Positions 6,793 through 14,766 of a stretch of 25,720 nt of DNA are shown piece by piece. Made by a program: the position numbers and the translations under genes. Source of the stretch: an uncultured Collinsella sp. (GTDB lineage: Bacteria > Actinomycetota > Coriobacteriia > Coriobacteriales > Coriobacteriaceae); the NCBI GenBank assembly GCA_902478995.1, contig CABSNF010000025.1, positions 1 to 25,720 of the forward strand, given 5' to 3'. The notes below the pieces were generated by a model. It did not search any database, was not told where the DNA came from, and worked only from the letters and a program-made list of their open reading frames with translations. Positions within the stretch are counted from its first letter, which is position 1; the number at the start of each line of letters is the position of its first letter.

Positions 6793-7767
6793 TTAGCCCA
6801 GGACGCGGGCCATGCGTGCCTTGAACTCGGAAAGGAAGCGCGGAGCGTCCACGGTCAGTGCCACAAGCGCGCTCTTGTCCGGATCGGACAGGCGGCGCTC
6901 ATCGCAGATGGTGCGACCGCGGTACTCGCCCAGCAGATCAACACGCAGGTTGCAGCCGAGCGCACCTACGAGCGTGGGGTCGATCGCCACGGCAACGGCC
7001 AGCGGATCGTGCAGCGCACAACCACCCAGGTAGGGTGCGTTCATCTCGTACGAGCCAATGTAGTGCTCGACCATGCTCGCAAATGCGCAGCCCGCCATGG
7101 TGCCCGAGCCCGTCCAGCCGGCAATGTCGCGGCGTGTGAGCACCACGCGATGCGTCACGTCCAGACCCACCATGGTGAGCTTACGGCCCGAGCGCAGCAC
7201 CGCGTCGGCTGCCTCGGGGTCGCTCGCCATATTGGCCTCGGCGCCCGCGCTCACGTTGCCGGGCACGGTAAGGGCGCCGCCCATCACGACCACGCGGCCG
7301 ATGGACATCATCGCCGCCGCATCGCGCTCCAGGGCGAGCGCCAGGTTGGAGAGCGGGCCAGTCGCTACGTAGACCAGATCGGGACCATAGGTGCGCGCGG
7401 CATCGATCAGATAATCGACCGCAGCGTTGCCGTCGGCCGAGGTCGCCCCCACCGGCTCGTAGGGCGACGCGGGCACGCTCGCGCCGCCGATGCCGTTCTT
7501 GCCGTGAATGAGCGCGGTGGACGCCGGCGGCGTATAGGGCTCAGTCGCCTGCAGAGGACGGTCGGCACCCAGGTACACCGGAACCTCGGGGCGACCCAGC
7601 AGATCGAGCACCGCAAGGCAGTTGTGCGCCGATTGCTCGACGCGCACGTTGCCAAAGCACGTGGTGATGCCCACGAGCTCCACCTCGGGGCTCGCGACGG
7701 CATAGGCCAGCGCCATCGCATCGTCCACACCCATATCCAGATCAAGGATCAGCTTCTTGGTTGTCAT
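6793..7767 (-). CDS. Inosine/uridine-preferring nucleoside hydrolase
   Basis: This 324-residue cytoplasmic enzyme of the IunH/RihA family hydrolyses ribonucleosides to a base and ribose. The N-terminal calcium and ribose site is intact in LDLDMGVDDAMAL (D11, D15, D16). Other family motifs are HGKNGIGG, ATGPLSNLALAL, VVMGGAL with EANMASDPEAA, LDVTH and CALHDPLAVA. The start has GGAGAAGCGGAG upstream. It begins 30 bp after the ribokinase stop, so the two form an operon that would release ribose and phosphorylate it. Substrate preference among purine and pyrimidine nucleosides cannot be decided from motifs alone. Confidence 0.93.
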   Translation of the reverse strand: MTTKKLILDLDMGVDDAMALAYAVASPEVELVGITTCFGNVRVEQSAHNCLAVLDLLGRPEVPVYLGADRPLQATEPYTPPASTALIHGKNGIGGASVPASPYEPVGATSADGNAAVDYLIDAARTYGPDLVYVATGPLSNLALALERDAAAMMSIGRVVVMGGALTVPGNVSAGAEANMASDPEAADAVLRSGRKLTMVGLDVTHRVVLTRRDIAGWTGSGTMAGCAFASMVEHYIGSYEMNAPYLGGCALHDPLAVAVAIDPTLVGALGCNLRVDLLGEYRGRTICDERRLSDPDKSALVALTVDAPRFLSEFKARMARVLG

Positions 7768-7797
7768 TGTTCTACTCCGCTTCTCCGTCTTTATCGT

Positions 7798-8760
7798 TTA
7801 ACCAAACCAATGTTCAACTTCGGCGCGCGTGGGAATCGATTGCTGAGCGCCCAGGCGCGACACCGTCACTGCCGAGGCGCGAGCACCCGTGGCCATGCAC
7901 TCAAAGAGCGGCAGGCCCTCTAGGCGAGCCGCCGCCAACGCGCCGATAAACGTATCGCCGGCGGCCGTGGTATCGACTACCGTACTCGAAAGTGCCGGCA
8001 TGCGCAGCAGCTCACCGCCATCGCCGAGCGTAACCGAGCCGGCACCGCCCAACGTGATGACCGCAGCCCCGGCACCCTTGTCGAGCAGCGCATTGAGCGC
8101 CGCGACGCAGCTTGCATCATCCGTGGGCAGAATGCCCGTCAGAACCTGGCACTCGGTCTCGTTGGGGCAGACCAGGTCGACCGCAGGCCAGACCTCCGCA
8201 GGCAGCTCGCAGGCAGGCGCTGGATTAAAGACCGTATAGAACCCCAGCTCGTGAGCACAAACAAGCGCCTCGGCCGTCGCCGCAAGGTCACATTCACCCT
8301 GGGCGATAAAGACGCTTCCGGCAGCCGGGGCAATCTCGCTGGCGTCGTCGTCGAGCTCATGGGCCACCAGGCGCCTCAACGCGCAGGCAACGTCCGCGCC
8401 CGCAAGCGCATGGTTGGCGCCCGGTGACAGTATGATGCGGTTGTCGCCCTCGCAGCGAATGATGGTCGCCGTTCCCGTCTCCACGTCATCGCGATGCACT
8501 ACAAAGTCATAGTCCACGCCGGCGTCTTGGAGCCCCACCACGAGCGACGCGCCGAACGCGTCGCGACCGACCGCGCCGATCATGTGCGTGCACGCGCCCA
8601 TACGCGCGGCAGCTACAGCCTGATTGGCGCCCTTGCCGCCGGCGTTGGTGATAAACCCGCTGCCGCCGACGGTCTCGCCCGCACGCGGTATGCGCTCGCA
8701 CGCCACCGAAAGGTCCATGTTCATGCTGCCGAACACCGCAACGATGCCGCGATCTGCCAT
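7798..8760 (-). CDS. rbsK: Ribokinase (PfkB family)
   Basis: This 320-residue PfkB-family sugar kinase probably makes ribose-5-phosphate from ribose plus ATP. The family motifs are GSMNMDL near the N-terminus, the substrate glycines in GFITNAGGKGANQAV, and the C-terminal anion-hole/catalytic box DTTAAGDTFIGAL with the base Asp in AAGD. The frame is open to 8814, but AGGAGG lies 5-6 bases before the ATG at 8760, which also aligns with the usual N-terminus. It is the first gene of the operon with the nucleoside hydrolase, which supplies free ribose. No ribose transporter or RbsR is present in the window. A weak -10 (TTATAG) may lie on the minus strand near 8832. Confidence 0.93.
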   Translation of the reverse strand: MADRGIVAVFGSMNMDLSVACERIPRAGETVGGSGFITNAGGKGANQAVAAARMGACTHMIGAVGRDAFGASLVVGLQDAGVDYDFVVHRDDVETGTATIIRCEGDNRIILSPGANHALAGADVACALRRLVAHELDDDASEIAPAAGSVFIAQGECDLAATAEALVCAHELGFYTVFNPAPACELPAEVWPAVDLVCPNETECQVLTGILPTDDASCVAALNALLDKGAGAAVITLGGAGSVTLGDGGELLRMPALSSTVVDTTAAGDTFIGALAAARLEGLPLFECMATGARASAVTVSRLGAQQSIPTRAEVEHWFG

Positions 8761-8902
8761 GGAAACCTCCTCATCTGCGGGCCTTATGCCCACCGCCGGC
8801 CGTCGATCGTGCACTCTCGCACCCCCTATAACTTTAGTTCACTTTGATGTGGACGCGCGCTTGAGCTTGCGCCAGCAGCAAGCATTCACAGGAGCAGGCA
8901 GC

Positions 8903-8908
8903 TACAAT
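8903..8908 (+). promoter_or_regulatory. Putative -10 box of the acyltransferase gene
   Basis: TACAAT lies 40 bp before the ATG at 8948, which would give a leader of about 30 nt. The -35 region is weak. It sits in the 187-bp gap shared with the divergent ribokinase gene. Confidence 0.4.
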
Positions 8909-8947
8909 GAAGGCGTGCTGATTATTCTCGTCATTGGATGATGTTTT

Positions 8948-11164
8948 ATGGAACAACTCTCGCAATCGGGCTCGCGCGGTCGACGCCGCACAGGCAACGA
9001 GCCGGCGCCGCACGAACGCGTGAAGAGCGAACGCCGTGCCAACGAGCCGCGACGCACCGCGAGCCCCCATCGCGCTTCTGCCAACAACGCGGGTCGCGCC
9101 AACACTCCCGCCGCGGAGCAGACGCCTGCTCGCCCCAAGTCCCGCTACATCCCTGCCCTTGACGGCCTGCGCACGCTTGCCGTCGTCGCGGTGGTGCTCT
9201 ATCACCTCAACCTCACGTGGGCGCAGGGCGGTCTGCTCGGCGTCACGATCTTCTTTGTGCTTTCGGGCTATCTGATCACACGCCTGCTACTCAACGAAGT
9301 CGCTAAGACCGGCCGCATCGACCTCAAGAGCTTCTGGATCCGCCGCATCCGTCGCCTGGTCCCCGCCGTGGTGACCGTCGTGGTGGTGACCTGTGCGCTG
9401 TGCACCGTCTTCAACCACGTGATGCTCACCAAGATGCGCCCCGATATCCTGCCGTCGCTGCTGTTCTTCAACAACTGGTGGCAGATTGCCCAAAACGTCT
9501 CGTACTTCAACGCCCTGGGCGATCCCTCGCCGCTTACGCACTTTTGGTCGCTCGCCATCGAGGAACAGTTCTACCTGGTTTGGCCCCCGCTGCTGCTCGC
9601 TATGGTATCCATGCACATGAGCAAGCCCAACACGCGCCGCGTGGTTCTGGGCCTTGCCGCGGTATCTGCCCTTGCCATGATGGTGCTTTACAACCCTGCC
9701 GCCGACCCCAGCCGCGTGTACTACGGCACCGACACCCGCGTGTTCTCGCTGCTGCTGGGTGCCTGGATGGCCTTTATCCCCGATCGCGACCTGGCGCCGG
9801 TGCGTCTCGCTCGTCGTTTGGGGCTCAATCGCCTGGCCGGCGCCGCCAAGCACGGCAAGAACGCCGAGGGCAAGCCTGGCGAGAAGGCCGACGAATCAGC
9901 CGAGACCGGCCCGGCACAGCCGAGCGCCCTCGTGCGCTTTTGGTCCTCGCCCGCATCCATCGATGTGTTGGGCCTCGTGGGTCTGGTTGGCCTTGCCGCC
10001 ATGGTCGCGCTCACCAACGGCTACACCGCGTTCCAGTATCGCGGAGGCACGCTGCTGTGCTCGATCCTCACACTCATGGTCATCGCGGCCTGCGTGCAGC
10101 CCCAGGGAATGGTTGCCCGCGCGCTGTCCGCCGAGCCGCTCGTATGGGTTGGCAAGCGCTCGTACAGCATCTACCTGTGGCACTATCCCCTGCTGTTGCT
10201 CATGAACCCGGTCGCCAACATCAACGATACACCGTGGTGGCAGTACATTTTGCAGGTGCTGTTGGTGGTCGCCGTGGCCGAATGCTCATATCGCTTTATC
10301 GAGACGCCGTTTAGGAAGGGCGCCTTTGGGCGCACCGTTGCCGAATTCCGCGATGGCACCACCACGCCCGCCAACTGGGCACGCACGCACGTCCCCGTCT
10401 GCGCAGCCTGCGCTGTCGTATTGGTCGTTGCACTGGGCGGCCTGATCTTTGTGCCCGAGACGTCTGCGCTGAGCGGCGAGGGCGCCGAAGTCCTCAACAA
10501 GGAAGCCAAGAACACCGCGCCCACCGACCAGCAGGCGGCCGACGACACCGACAAGGACAACGATGGCTTCCCCGATGGCTCCTACGATCTGCTTATGATC
10601 GGCGACTCCGTGTCGCTGCGTGCCGTAGACACCTTTGACGGTGTGTTCCCGCACAGCCATATCGATGCCGAAAAGGGCCGCCAGTTTGATGCGGGCCGCG
10701 CGACATTTGAGGGCTATATCCAGCAGAACCTTGCCGGCAAGATCGTGGTCTTTGCACTGGGCACCAACGGCTTGGTAACCGACGACCAGATCGACGCCAT
10801 CATGGACGATGCAGGAGATAAGCGTATTGTGGTGTTTGTGAACACGCGCAGCCCGCAGCCGTGGGTTGGCTCTACCAACCAGGCCATCGCTAACGCCGCT
10901 ACGCGCTACAAGAACGTGCGCGTTATCGACTGGTACGGATACAGCGCCAACCGCAACGACCTGTTCGATGGCGATGGCACGCACCTATCGACCACTGGCG
11001 TGACTGAGTACCTCAACTTGATCCACGATGCCGTCAAGAAGGACCTGCCCGTGCATCCCGAGGATCACGTCAACGATCCGCAGCCGGCAGCCGTCAAGTC
11101 TGCCACCGACGCACTCGTCAATGCGCTTGCCTTCAAGCCGCACAAGCTGGGCACCGACAAATAG
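8948..11164 (+). CDS. OatA-like peptidoglycan/glycan O-acetyltransferase (acyltransferase 3 + SGNH)
   Basis: The 738 residues have the bipartite layout of OatA-type enzymes, which move acetyl groups across the membrane onto extracellular glycan such as the MurNAc 6-OH. Residues 1-66 are a basic, Arg-rich cytoplasmic tail. The acyltransferase-3 membrane domain (about 67-460) has YIPALDGLRTLAVVAVVLYH with the conserved His at 86, IFFVLSGYLIT, and HFWSLAIEEQFYLVWPP. An Ala/Lys-rich cytoplasmic insert lies at about 300-325. The extracellular SGNH domain (about 545-700) keeps the catalytic Ser554 (IGDS), Asn607 (GTNG) and the Asp676/His679 pair (DGTH). The Shine-Dalgarno sequence is weak. Lysozyme resistance is the usual role; the exact acceptor is not provable here. 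Confidence 0.92.
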   Translation: MEQLSQSGSRGRRRTGNEPAPHERVKSERRANEPRRTASPHRASANNAGRANTPAAEQTPARPKSRYIPALDGLRTLAVVAVVLYHLNLTWAQGGLLGVTIFFVLSGYLITRLLLNEVAKTGRIDLKSFWIRRIRRLVPAVVTVVVVTCALCTVFNHVMLTKMRPDILPSLLFFNNWWQIAQNVSYFNALGDPSPLTHFWSLAIEEQFYLVWPPLLLAMVSMHMSKPNTRRVVLGLAAVSALAMMVLYNPAADPSRVYYGTDTRVFSLLLGAWMAFIPDRDLAPVRLARRLGLNRLAGAAKHGKNAEGKPGEKADESAETGPAQPSALVRFWSSPASIDVLGLVGLVGLAAMVALTNGYTAFQYRGGTLLCSILTLMVIAACVQPQGMVARALSAEPLVWVGKRSYSIYLWHYPLLLLMNPVANINDTPWWQYILQVLLVVAVAECSYRFIETPFRKGAFGRTVAEFRDGTTTPANWARTHVPVCAACAVVLVVALGGLIFVPETSALSGEGAEVLNKEAKNTAPTDQQAADDTDKDNDGFPDGSYDLLMIGDSVSLRAVDTFDGVFPHSHIDAEKGRQFDAGRATFEGYIQQNLAGKIVVFALGTNGLVTDDQIDAIMDDAGDKRIVVFVNTRSPQPWVGSTNQAIANAATRYKNVRVIDWYGYSANRNDLFDGDGTHLSTTGVTEYLNLIHDAVKKDLPVHPEDHVNDPQPAAVKSATDALVNALAFKPHKLGTDK

Positions 11165-11225
11165 CCCGCAGCAAACAACCCAAAATCACTCTTTTCGAGC
11201 CGGCCCCAAGAGGTCGCGGGCAAAA

Positions 11226-11256
11226 AACAGGCCGCAGTCCATCGCTGCGGCCTGTT
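11226..11256 (-). terminator. Rho-independent terminator of the NRMT operon
   Basis: The 12-bp perfect arms AACAGGCCGCAG (11226-11237) and CTGCGGCCTGTT (11245-11256) are followed on the minus strand by a run of six T. The same stem may also help to end the convergent acyltransferase transcript. Confidence 0.9.
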
Positions 11257-11274
11257 CGGAAGCAAAAGTGGGCG

Positions 11275-12537
11275 TTAAGCGCTGTAGCCCATCGCTTGCA
11301 GGACAAACATGACGACCGTGAGCGCCGTAATCACGCCGATAGTCGCCCAAGTGAGCACGTTCCACACGCGGCCATTGCGGTTGGCACCCATGATGTGACG
11401 GTCGGCGGCGATAACCACCTGGAACACCAGAACCACGGGCAGTAGCACGCCGTTGATGACCTGCGAGGTCATCATAATCTGGAACAGATCGACGCCGGGC
11501 ATAAGCACCAGCACGGCAGAGATACCGATGATGGCCGTAATGATGCCGCGGTAAACCGGGGCCTCGTCCCAGCTGCGATCGGCGCCGCGCTCCCAACCAA
11601 AAGCCTCGCAGATGGCACTCGACGTAACGCCCGGCAGCACGCAGGCAGCCAAAAAACTCGCTGCGACCAGGCCCGAGGCGAACAGCACCGTGGACCACTG
11701 ACCCGCAATAGGCTCCAGCGCGCGGGCAGCATCGGCAGCATCGCTAATCTGAATACCCGCCGGGAACAGCACCGTACCGGTCGTGATGATAATGAAGCCC
11801 GCAATGATATCAGCAGCGATCGAGCCGCTCACGGTATCAATACGCTGCAACACGATGTCGTCCTCGCCCGCATTCTTATCGACCACGTTGTTCTGAGCCA
11901 AGAAGATCATCCACGGTGCGATGGTGGTACCGATCGTTGCGACCACGAGCGACACGTAGCTGGGATCGTTCTGAATATTGGGGACGACCAAGTCGACCGC
12001 GACCTCGCCCCAGTTGGGGCCGGCCATAAACGCAGCGACGATGTAGGTCACGAACACGCAGCTTACCAGCAGCAGAATCTTCTCGATGCGCTGGAAACTG
12101 CCCGACATGGTAAGCATCCACACCAGCAGCGCCACGAGCGGCACCGAGATGCTCGCCGGAACGCCAAACAGAGCAAGGCCGCTCGCGATACCCGCGAACT
12201 CCGAGATGGTCACCGCCGTGTTGGCGATCAACAGCGCTGCCATGGCCAGCACGCTCTTGCGCACGCCAAAGCGCTCGCGAATGAGCGACGCCAGGCCCTT
12301 ACCCGTGACGCATCCGCAGCGCGCCGCGGTCTCCTGCGCCACGATAAGCAGCACGGTCATGACGGGAAGCATCCAGAGCATCTTATAGCCATAGCTGGCG
12401 CCCGCGCTGGAATACGTGGCGATGCCGCCAGCGTCATTGCCCGAAAGCGCCGCCAGAAGACCGGGGCCCATGGCGCCAAAGATGGCCGCGATGGTCAGCT
12501 TTTGCTTGGTGCTCGGCTTTTGCTTCGTATTTTGCAC
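11275..12537 (-). CDS. NRAMP-related magnesium transporter (NRMT-like)
   Basis: This is a 420-residue polytopic membrane protein of the SLC11/NRAMP fold. The canonical TM1 metal motif DPGN reads D35-A-G-G38 here. The canonical TM6 AxMPHN reads T-I-A207-P-W-M. In Mn/Fe transporters the Asn and Met coordinate the metal. Their replacement by Gly and Ala, with the Asp kept, is the pattern I know from the magnesium-selective NRMT branch (for example the Eggerthella lenta protein). I therefore infer Mg2+ import rather than Mn2+. I chose the GTG at 12537 because AGGTGG precedes it and it starts eight bases after the MgtE-like stop. The longer frame to 12600 adds a Cys/His-rich stretch that overlaps that gene. 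A terminator follows at 11226. Confidence 0.88.
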   Translation of the reverse strand: MQNTKQKPSTKQKLTIAAIFGAMGPGLLAALSGNDAGGIATYSSAGASYGYKMLWMLPVMTVLLIVAQETAARCGCVTGKGLASLIRERFGVRKSVLAMAALLIANTAVTISEFAGIASGLALFGVPASISVPLVALLVWMLTMSGSFQRIEKILLLVSCVFVTYIVAAFMAGPNWGEVAVDLVVPNIQNDPSYVSLVVATIGTTIAPWMIFLAQNNVVDKNAGEDDIVLQRIDTVSGSIAADIIAGFIIITTGTVLFPAGIQISDAADAARALEPIAGQWSTVLFASGLVAASFLAACVLPGVTSSAICEAFGWERGADRSWDEAPVYRGIITAIIGISAVLVLMPGVDLFQIMMTSQVINGVLLPVVLVFQVVIAADRHIMGANRNGRVWNVLTWATIGVITALTVVMFVLQAMGYSA

Positions 12538-12545
12538 GCGACCAC

Positions 12546-14390
12546 CTATCCCATGACCGACATGGTGAGCAGCACCGCAGCAGCACAGTACGCCACACAC
12601 GAAATCATGACGGCGATGACGTTCATGGCGGTACCCGACGTATTGAGGTCGTGCTCATCGCGCCAGAACAGCACCATCAGGTAAATCACGGCGCTCATGT
12701 TGCCCACCAGGCAGATGATGGCCGCGATGTTAAAGCAGCCGGTAAAGAGCTGCTCCTCAAACATAGGGGCATCGAGGAACGCGGCAGTGCGCACCAGCTG
12801 CGCGCACAGATAGGTCACGAGCGAAAGGATCAGACCCATACCCGTGCTCTGGAAGAAGAATCCCAGGTACGGTTTGGGCTCGTCGTCGTGACCGTCGTAC
12901 TCCAAGAAGTAGTTCTTGACGAACGACACCATGCGCGAGGCAGCAAGCAGCACGAGCGGCATGGCGCACATGGGGAACACCACCAGATGCGCGGAGCCCA
13001 GCGCCGTCCCCAACACCGTCGCCATAATGCACGAGGCGATGCCCCACACGACGACCCAGTACTGACGATGCACGAACCAGCTGAGCACGTTCGTCGAGTC
13101 GTCCGACGCGCTATCGCCCGAGCCGACACCAGCGATCTGCAGGTCCTCCTGATGCTCCTCGGCGATAACGTCCATGGCGTCGTCGAAGGTCACGATACCC
13201 AGGATATGACGGTTCTCGTCGCAGACAGGGATGGCAACCAGGTCGTACTTGGTCATCTCGTCCGTCACGTCTTCCTGGTCCTCGTCGGGCGACACATAGA
13301 CCAGGTCGCGATAGGCGAGCTGGCCCAGCGTGGCGTCGCGATCGGCCACGATCAGCGTACGCAGCGAAAGCACGCCGGTGAGCATGCCGCTCGGATCCTC
13401 GGTATAGACGTAGTAGACGCTCTCGAAGTCCTCGTCGAGTTTGCGAATCGCCTCGATGGCATCGCCGACCGTCGCCGTGGCGGGCAGGGAGACAAACTCC
13501 GAGGTCATGATGCGGCCGGCGGTGTTGTCCTCATAGCCCAGCAGGTTACGAATCGCCTTCTCCTCCTTGACGCCCATCAGGCGCAGGAGCTTCTCGGCCT
13601 TCTCGTAATCGAGCTCGTCGATCAGGTCGGCGGCGTCGTCCGGGTCCATCATAGCCAGCATCGACGATGCGTCGGTATCGGACAGGCCCTCGAGCATCTC
13701 GGTCATGAGCTCGTCGTCATCGAACTCCGAGATGGCCTCGGCGGCCTGTGCCGTGTCGAGCTGCGCGAACACCTGCGCGCGCAGGCGCGGGTCGAGCTGC
13801 TCGATGATGTCGGCAATGTCAGCAGGATGCAGCTCGCCAAGCGTCTTGTGCGACACCGAGAGCTGGATGTTCTTAGTCGAGCGATCGAGCAGGTCCATGT
13901 AAGACCAGGCGATAATGTCCTCGCTGAGCGGCTTGCCCAGGTGCTTCATAAAGCTCTCGACGGCGTGCTCGAGCGCAGGGCTGATCGCGCGCAGCAGACC
14001 GCGGGCGCCGACCTCGGCACCCAGCAGGCGCAGCTGATTTTCGCCCGACATGGAAAACTTGATGTCGTTTACGCGCACGACCTTCATGCCCTGCGTATCG
14101 ACGATCTGCTTATTGAGAACGTCGCGCGCCAGCAACAGCTCGGTCGGTTGCAGGTACGAAAAACGGATTTCGGTGGCCGACGTCTTAAGGTGCACACCCG
14201 TCTCGTCGATACGGTCGACCCATTTGCGCCAGCTGATCATAAACGGTGTCTTGCCGGGACCACGGAACGCGAGCGACGTCACGTGCGGAAAAACTTCGCC
14301 GGTTGCAATGCCAAAATCGTTCACAACGCCGAGCTTTTCGCCGTCGACGTCCAAGACCGGCAATTTGAGCATCTCACTCAGATAATTCAA
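12546..14390 (-). CDS. MgtE-like N/CBS protein with PRC-barrel N-terminus and atypical membrane domain
   Basis: The protein has 614 residues. PRC-barrel-like segments lie at about 1-125 (for example LLARDVLNKQIVDTQGMKV). An MgtE superhelical N domain follows at about 180-285 (ELHPADIADIIEQLD, then MMDPDDAADLIDELDYEKA). The CBS pair spans about 290-415 (AGRIMTSEFVSLPATATV, VTFDDAMDVI). Five hydrophobic segments lie at about 442-614. The N and CBS domains of MgtE sense cytosolic Mg2+. The membrane part here lacks the glycine/asparagine-rich pore signature of MgtE, so it may not be a channel. The start is TTG, with GGGGAG six bases upstream. The NRMT gene begins eight bases downstream of this gene's stop codon, so I infer a sensor or regulatory partner of that transporter. 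Confidence 0.85.
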   Translation of the reverse strand: MNYLSEMLKLPVLDVDGEKLGVVNDFGIATGEVFPHVTSLAFRGPGKTPFMISWRKWVDRIDETGVHLKTSATEIRFSYLQPTELLLARDVLNKQIVDTQGMKVVRVNDIKFSMSGENQLRLLGAEVGARGLLRAISPALEHAVESFMKHLGKPLSEDIIAWSYMDLLDRSTKNIQLSVSHKTLGELHPADIADIIEQLDPRLRAQVFAQLDTAQAAEAISEFDDDELMTEMLEGLSDTDASSMLAMMDPDDAADLIDELDYEKAEKLLRLMGVKEEKAIRNLLGYEDNTAGRIMTSEFVSLPATATVGDAIEAIRKLDEDFESVYYVYTEDPSGMLTGVLSLRTLIVADRDATLGQLAYRDLVYVSPDEDQEDVTDEMTKYDLVAIPVCDENRHILGIVTFDDAMDVIAEEHQEDLQIAGVGSGDSASDDSTNVLSWFVHRQYWVVVWGIASCIMATVLGTALGSAHLVVFPMCAMPLVLLAASRMVSFVKNYFLEYDGHDDEPKPYLGFFFQSTGMGLILSLVTYLCAQLVRTAAFLDAPMFEEQLFTGCFNIAAIICLVGNMSAVIYLMVLFWRDEHDLNTSGTAMNVIAVMISCVAYCAAAVLLTMSVMG

Positions 14391-14603
14391 TGGTGCTCCC
14401 CATCATTATTCCTGCGGACCGCGCGACCATGCCGGCACGCAATCCGTGGACTTTTAGATATGTATACGCATGCGCGGGCGGCACGCCGCTCGGCGCTCAC
14501 ACCCCGTGCACGCGCAGAAAGCACCTGCATGGGGTCATCGACTGTATGGTCGAGGTTTGGATTTCACCTGTAACCTTTCTCTTGACCCTCATTAACCGCA
14601 GTA
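14391..14603 (-). promoter_or_regulatory. Long structured leader of the MgtE-like/NRMT operon
   Basis: About 200 nt lie between the putative promoter (14604-14609) and the TTG start. On the minus strand a hairpin TCGAC/GTCGA (14553-14538) is followed by a larger one, with 10-bp arms 14535-14526 and 14510-14501 (one mismatch), and then by GC-rich dyads near 14470-14500. By eye it does not carry the conserved M-box magnesium riboswitch core. The length, the structure and the Mg2+-related genes downstream suggest post-transcriptional control by Mg2+, which is inference. Confidence 0.5.
14497..14592 (-). CDS. Possible 31-residue upstream leader peptide
   Basis: An ATG at 14592, only about five bases past the predicted transcription start, opens a 31-codon frame ending in TGA at 14497. 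It runs through both leader hairpins, so its translation would change their folding. It has no Shine-Dalgarno sequence, so it would have to be read as a near-leaderless message. The peptide is basic at the start (MRVKRKV) and has a Cys pair (CRC) near the end. It has no proline run like that of MgtL. It may be a chance frame. Confidence 0.3.
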   Translation of the reverse strand: MRVKRKVTGEIQTSTIQSMTPCRCFLRVHGV

Positions 14604-14609
14604 ACTATA
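14604..14609 (-). promoter_or_regulatory. Extended -10 promoter of the MgtE-like/NRMT operon
   Basis: The minus strand reads TGCTATAGT, an extended -10 element (TGn plus TATAGT). The -35 region is weak, as is usual for this class. The predicted start of transcription is near 14597. Confidence 0.55.
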
Positions 14610-14730
14610 GCATCAGCATCGCGCTGCGGCACCGAATTTATGCGCTGAACATTGCAGGCATACCAAACGCTGACGTATCCGTGACATAGAGCCGGATGAG
14701 CACGGTGGGACAAAGCGATTAAGACCGCCC

Positions 14731-14748
14731 TAAACGACCAGTCGTTTA
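14731..14748. repeat. 18-bp palindrome adjoining the REP-like element
   Basis: TAAACGAC-CA-GTCGTTTA is a perfect palindrome that shares its right arm with the 27-bp element at 14740-14766. It looks like a second, partial unit of that element. The rest of the gap up to 14604 (14610-14730) shows no gene or clear motif. Confidence 0.6.
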
Positions 14749-14766
14749 AGCACGTCCCCGATGACT
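14740..14766 (+). repeat. 27-bp REP-like element, copy 1, overlapping a stop codon
   Basis: Read on the plus strand, this 27-mer matches the reverse complement of 23244-23270 at 22 of 27 positions. Both have ends AGTC(A/G)TT and (A/G)ATGACT and a core with GTCCCC. The last two bases belong to the TAG stop of the deacetylase-like gene (14767-14765). Confidence 0.75.

Noticed and set aside
12538..12600. N-terminal extension of the NRAMP protein with CGVLCCCG and HH
   Set aside because: It overlaps the end of the MgtE-like gene and has no ribosome binding site. The GTG at 12537 has AGGTGG upstream and fits the family N-terminus, so the Cys/His-rich stretch is not a metal-binding tail.
12651..14573. 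640-codon plus-strand frame opposite the MgtE-like gene
   Set aside because: It is a high-GC antisense frame rich in His, Arg and Gln with no recognisable domain. The minus-strand gene has clear MgtE-N and CBS motifs.
14504..14592. M-box, FMN or cobalamin riboswitch in the Mg2+ operon leader
   Set aside because: A GGTGAAATCC stretch recalls parts of FMN and cobalamin switches, and CATACAGT recalls the M-box end, but the remaining conserved core elements are missing. It is kept only as an unassigned structured leader.
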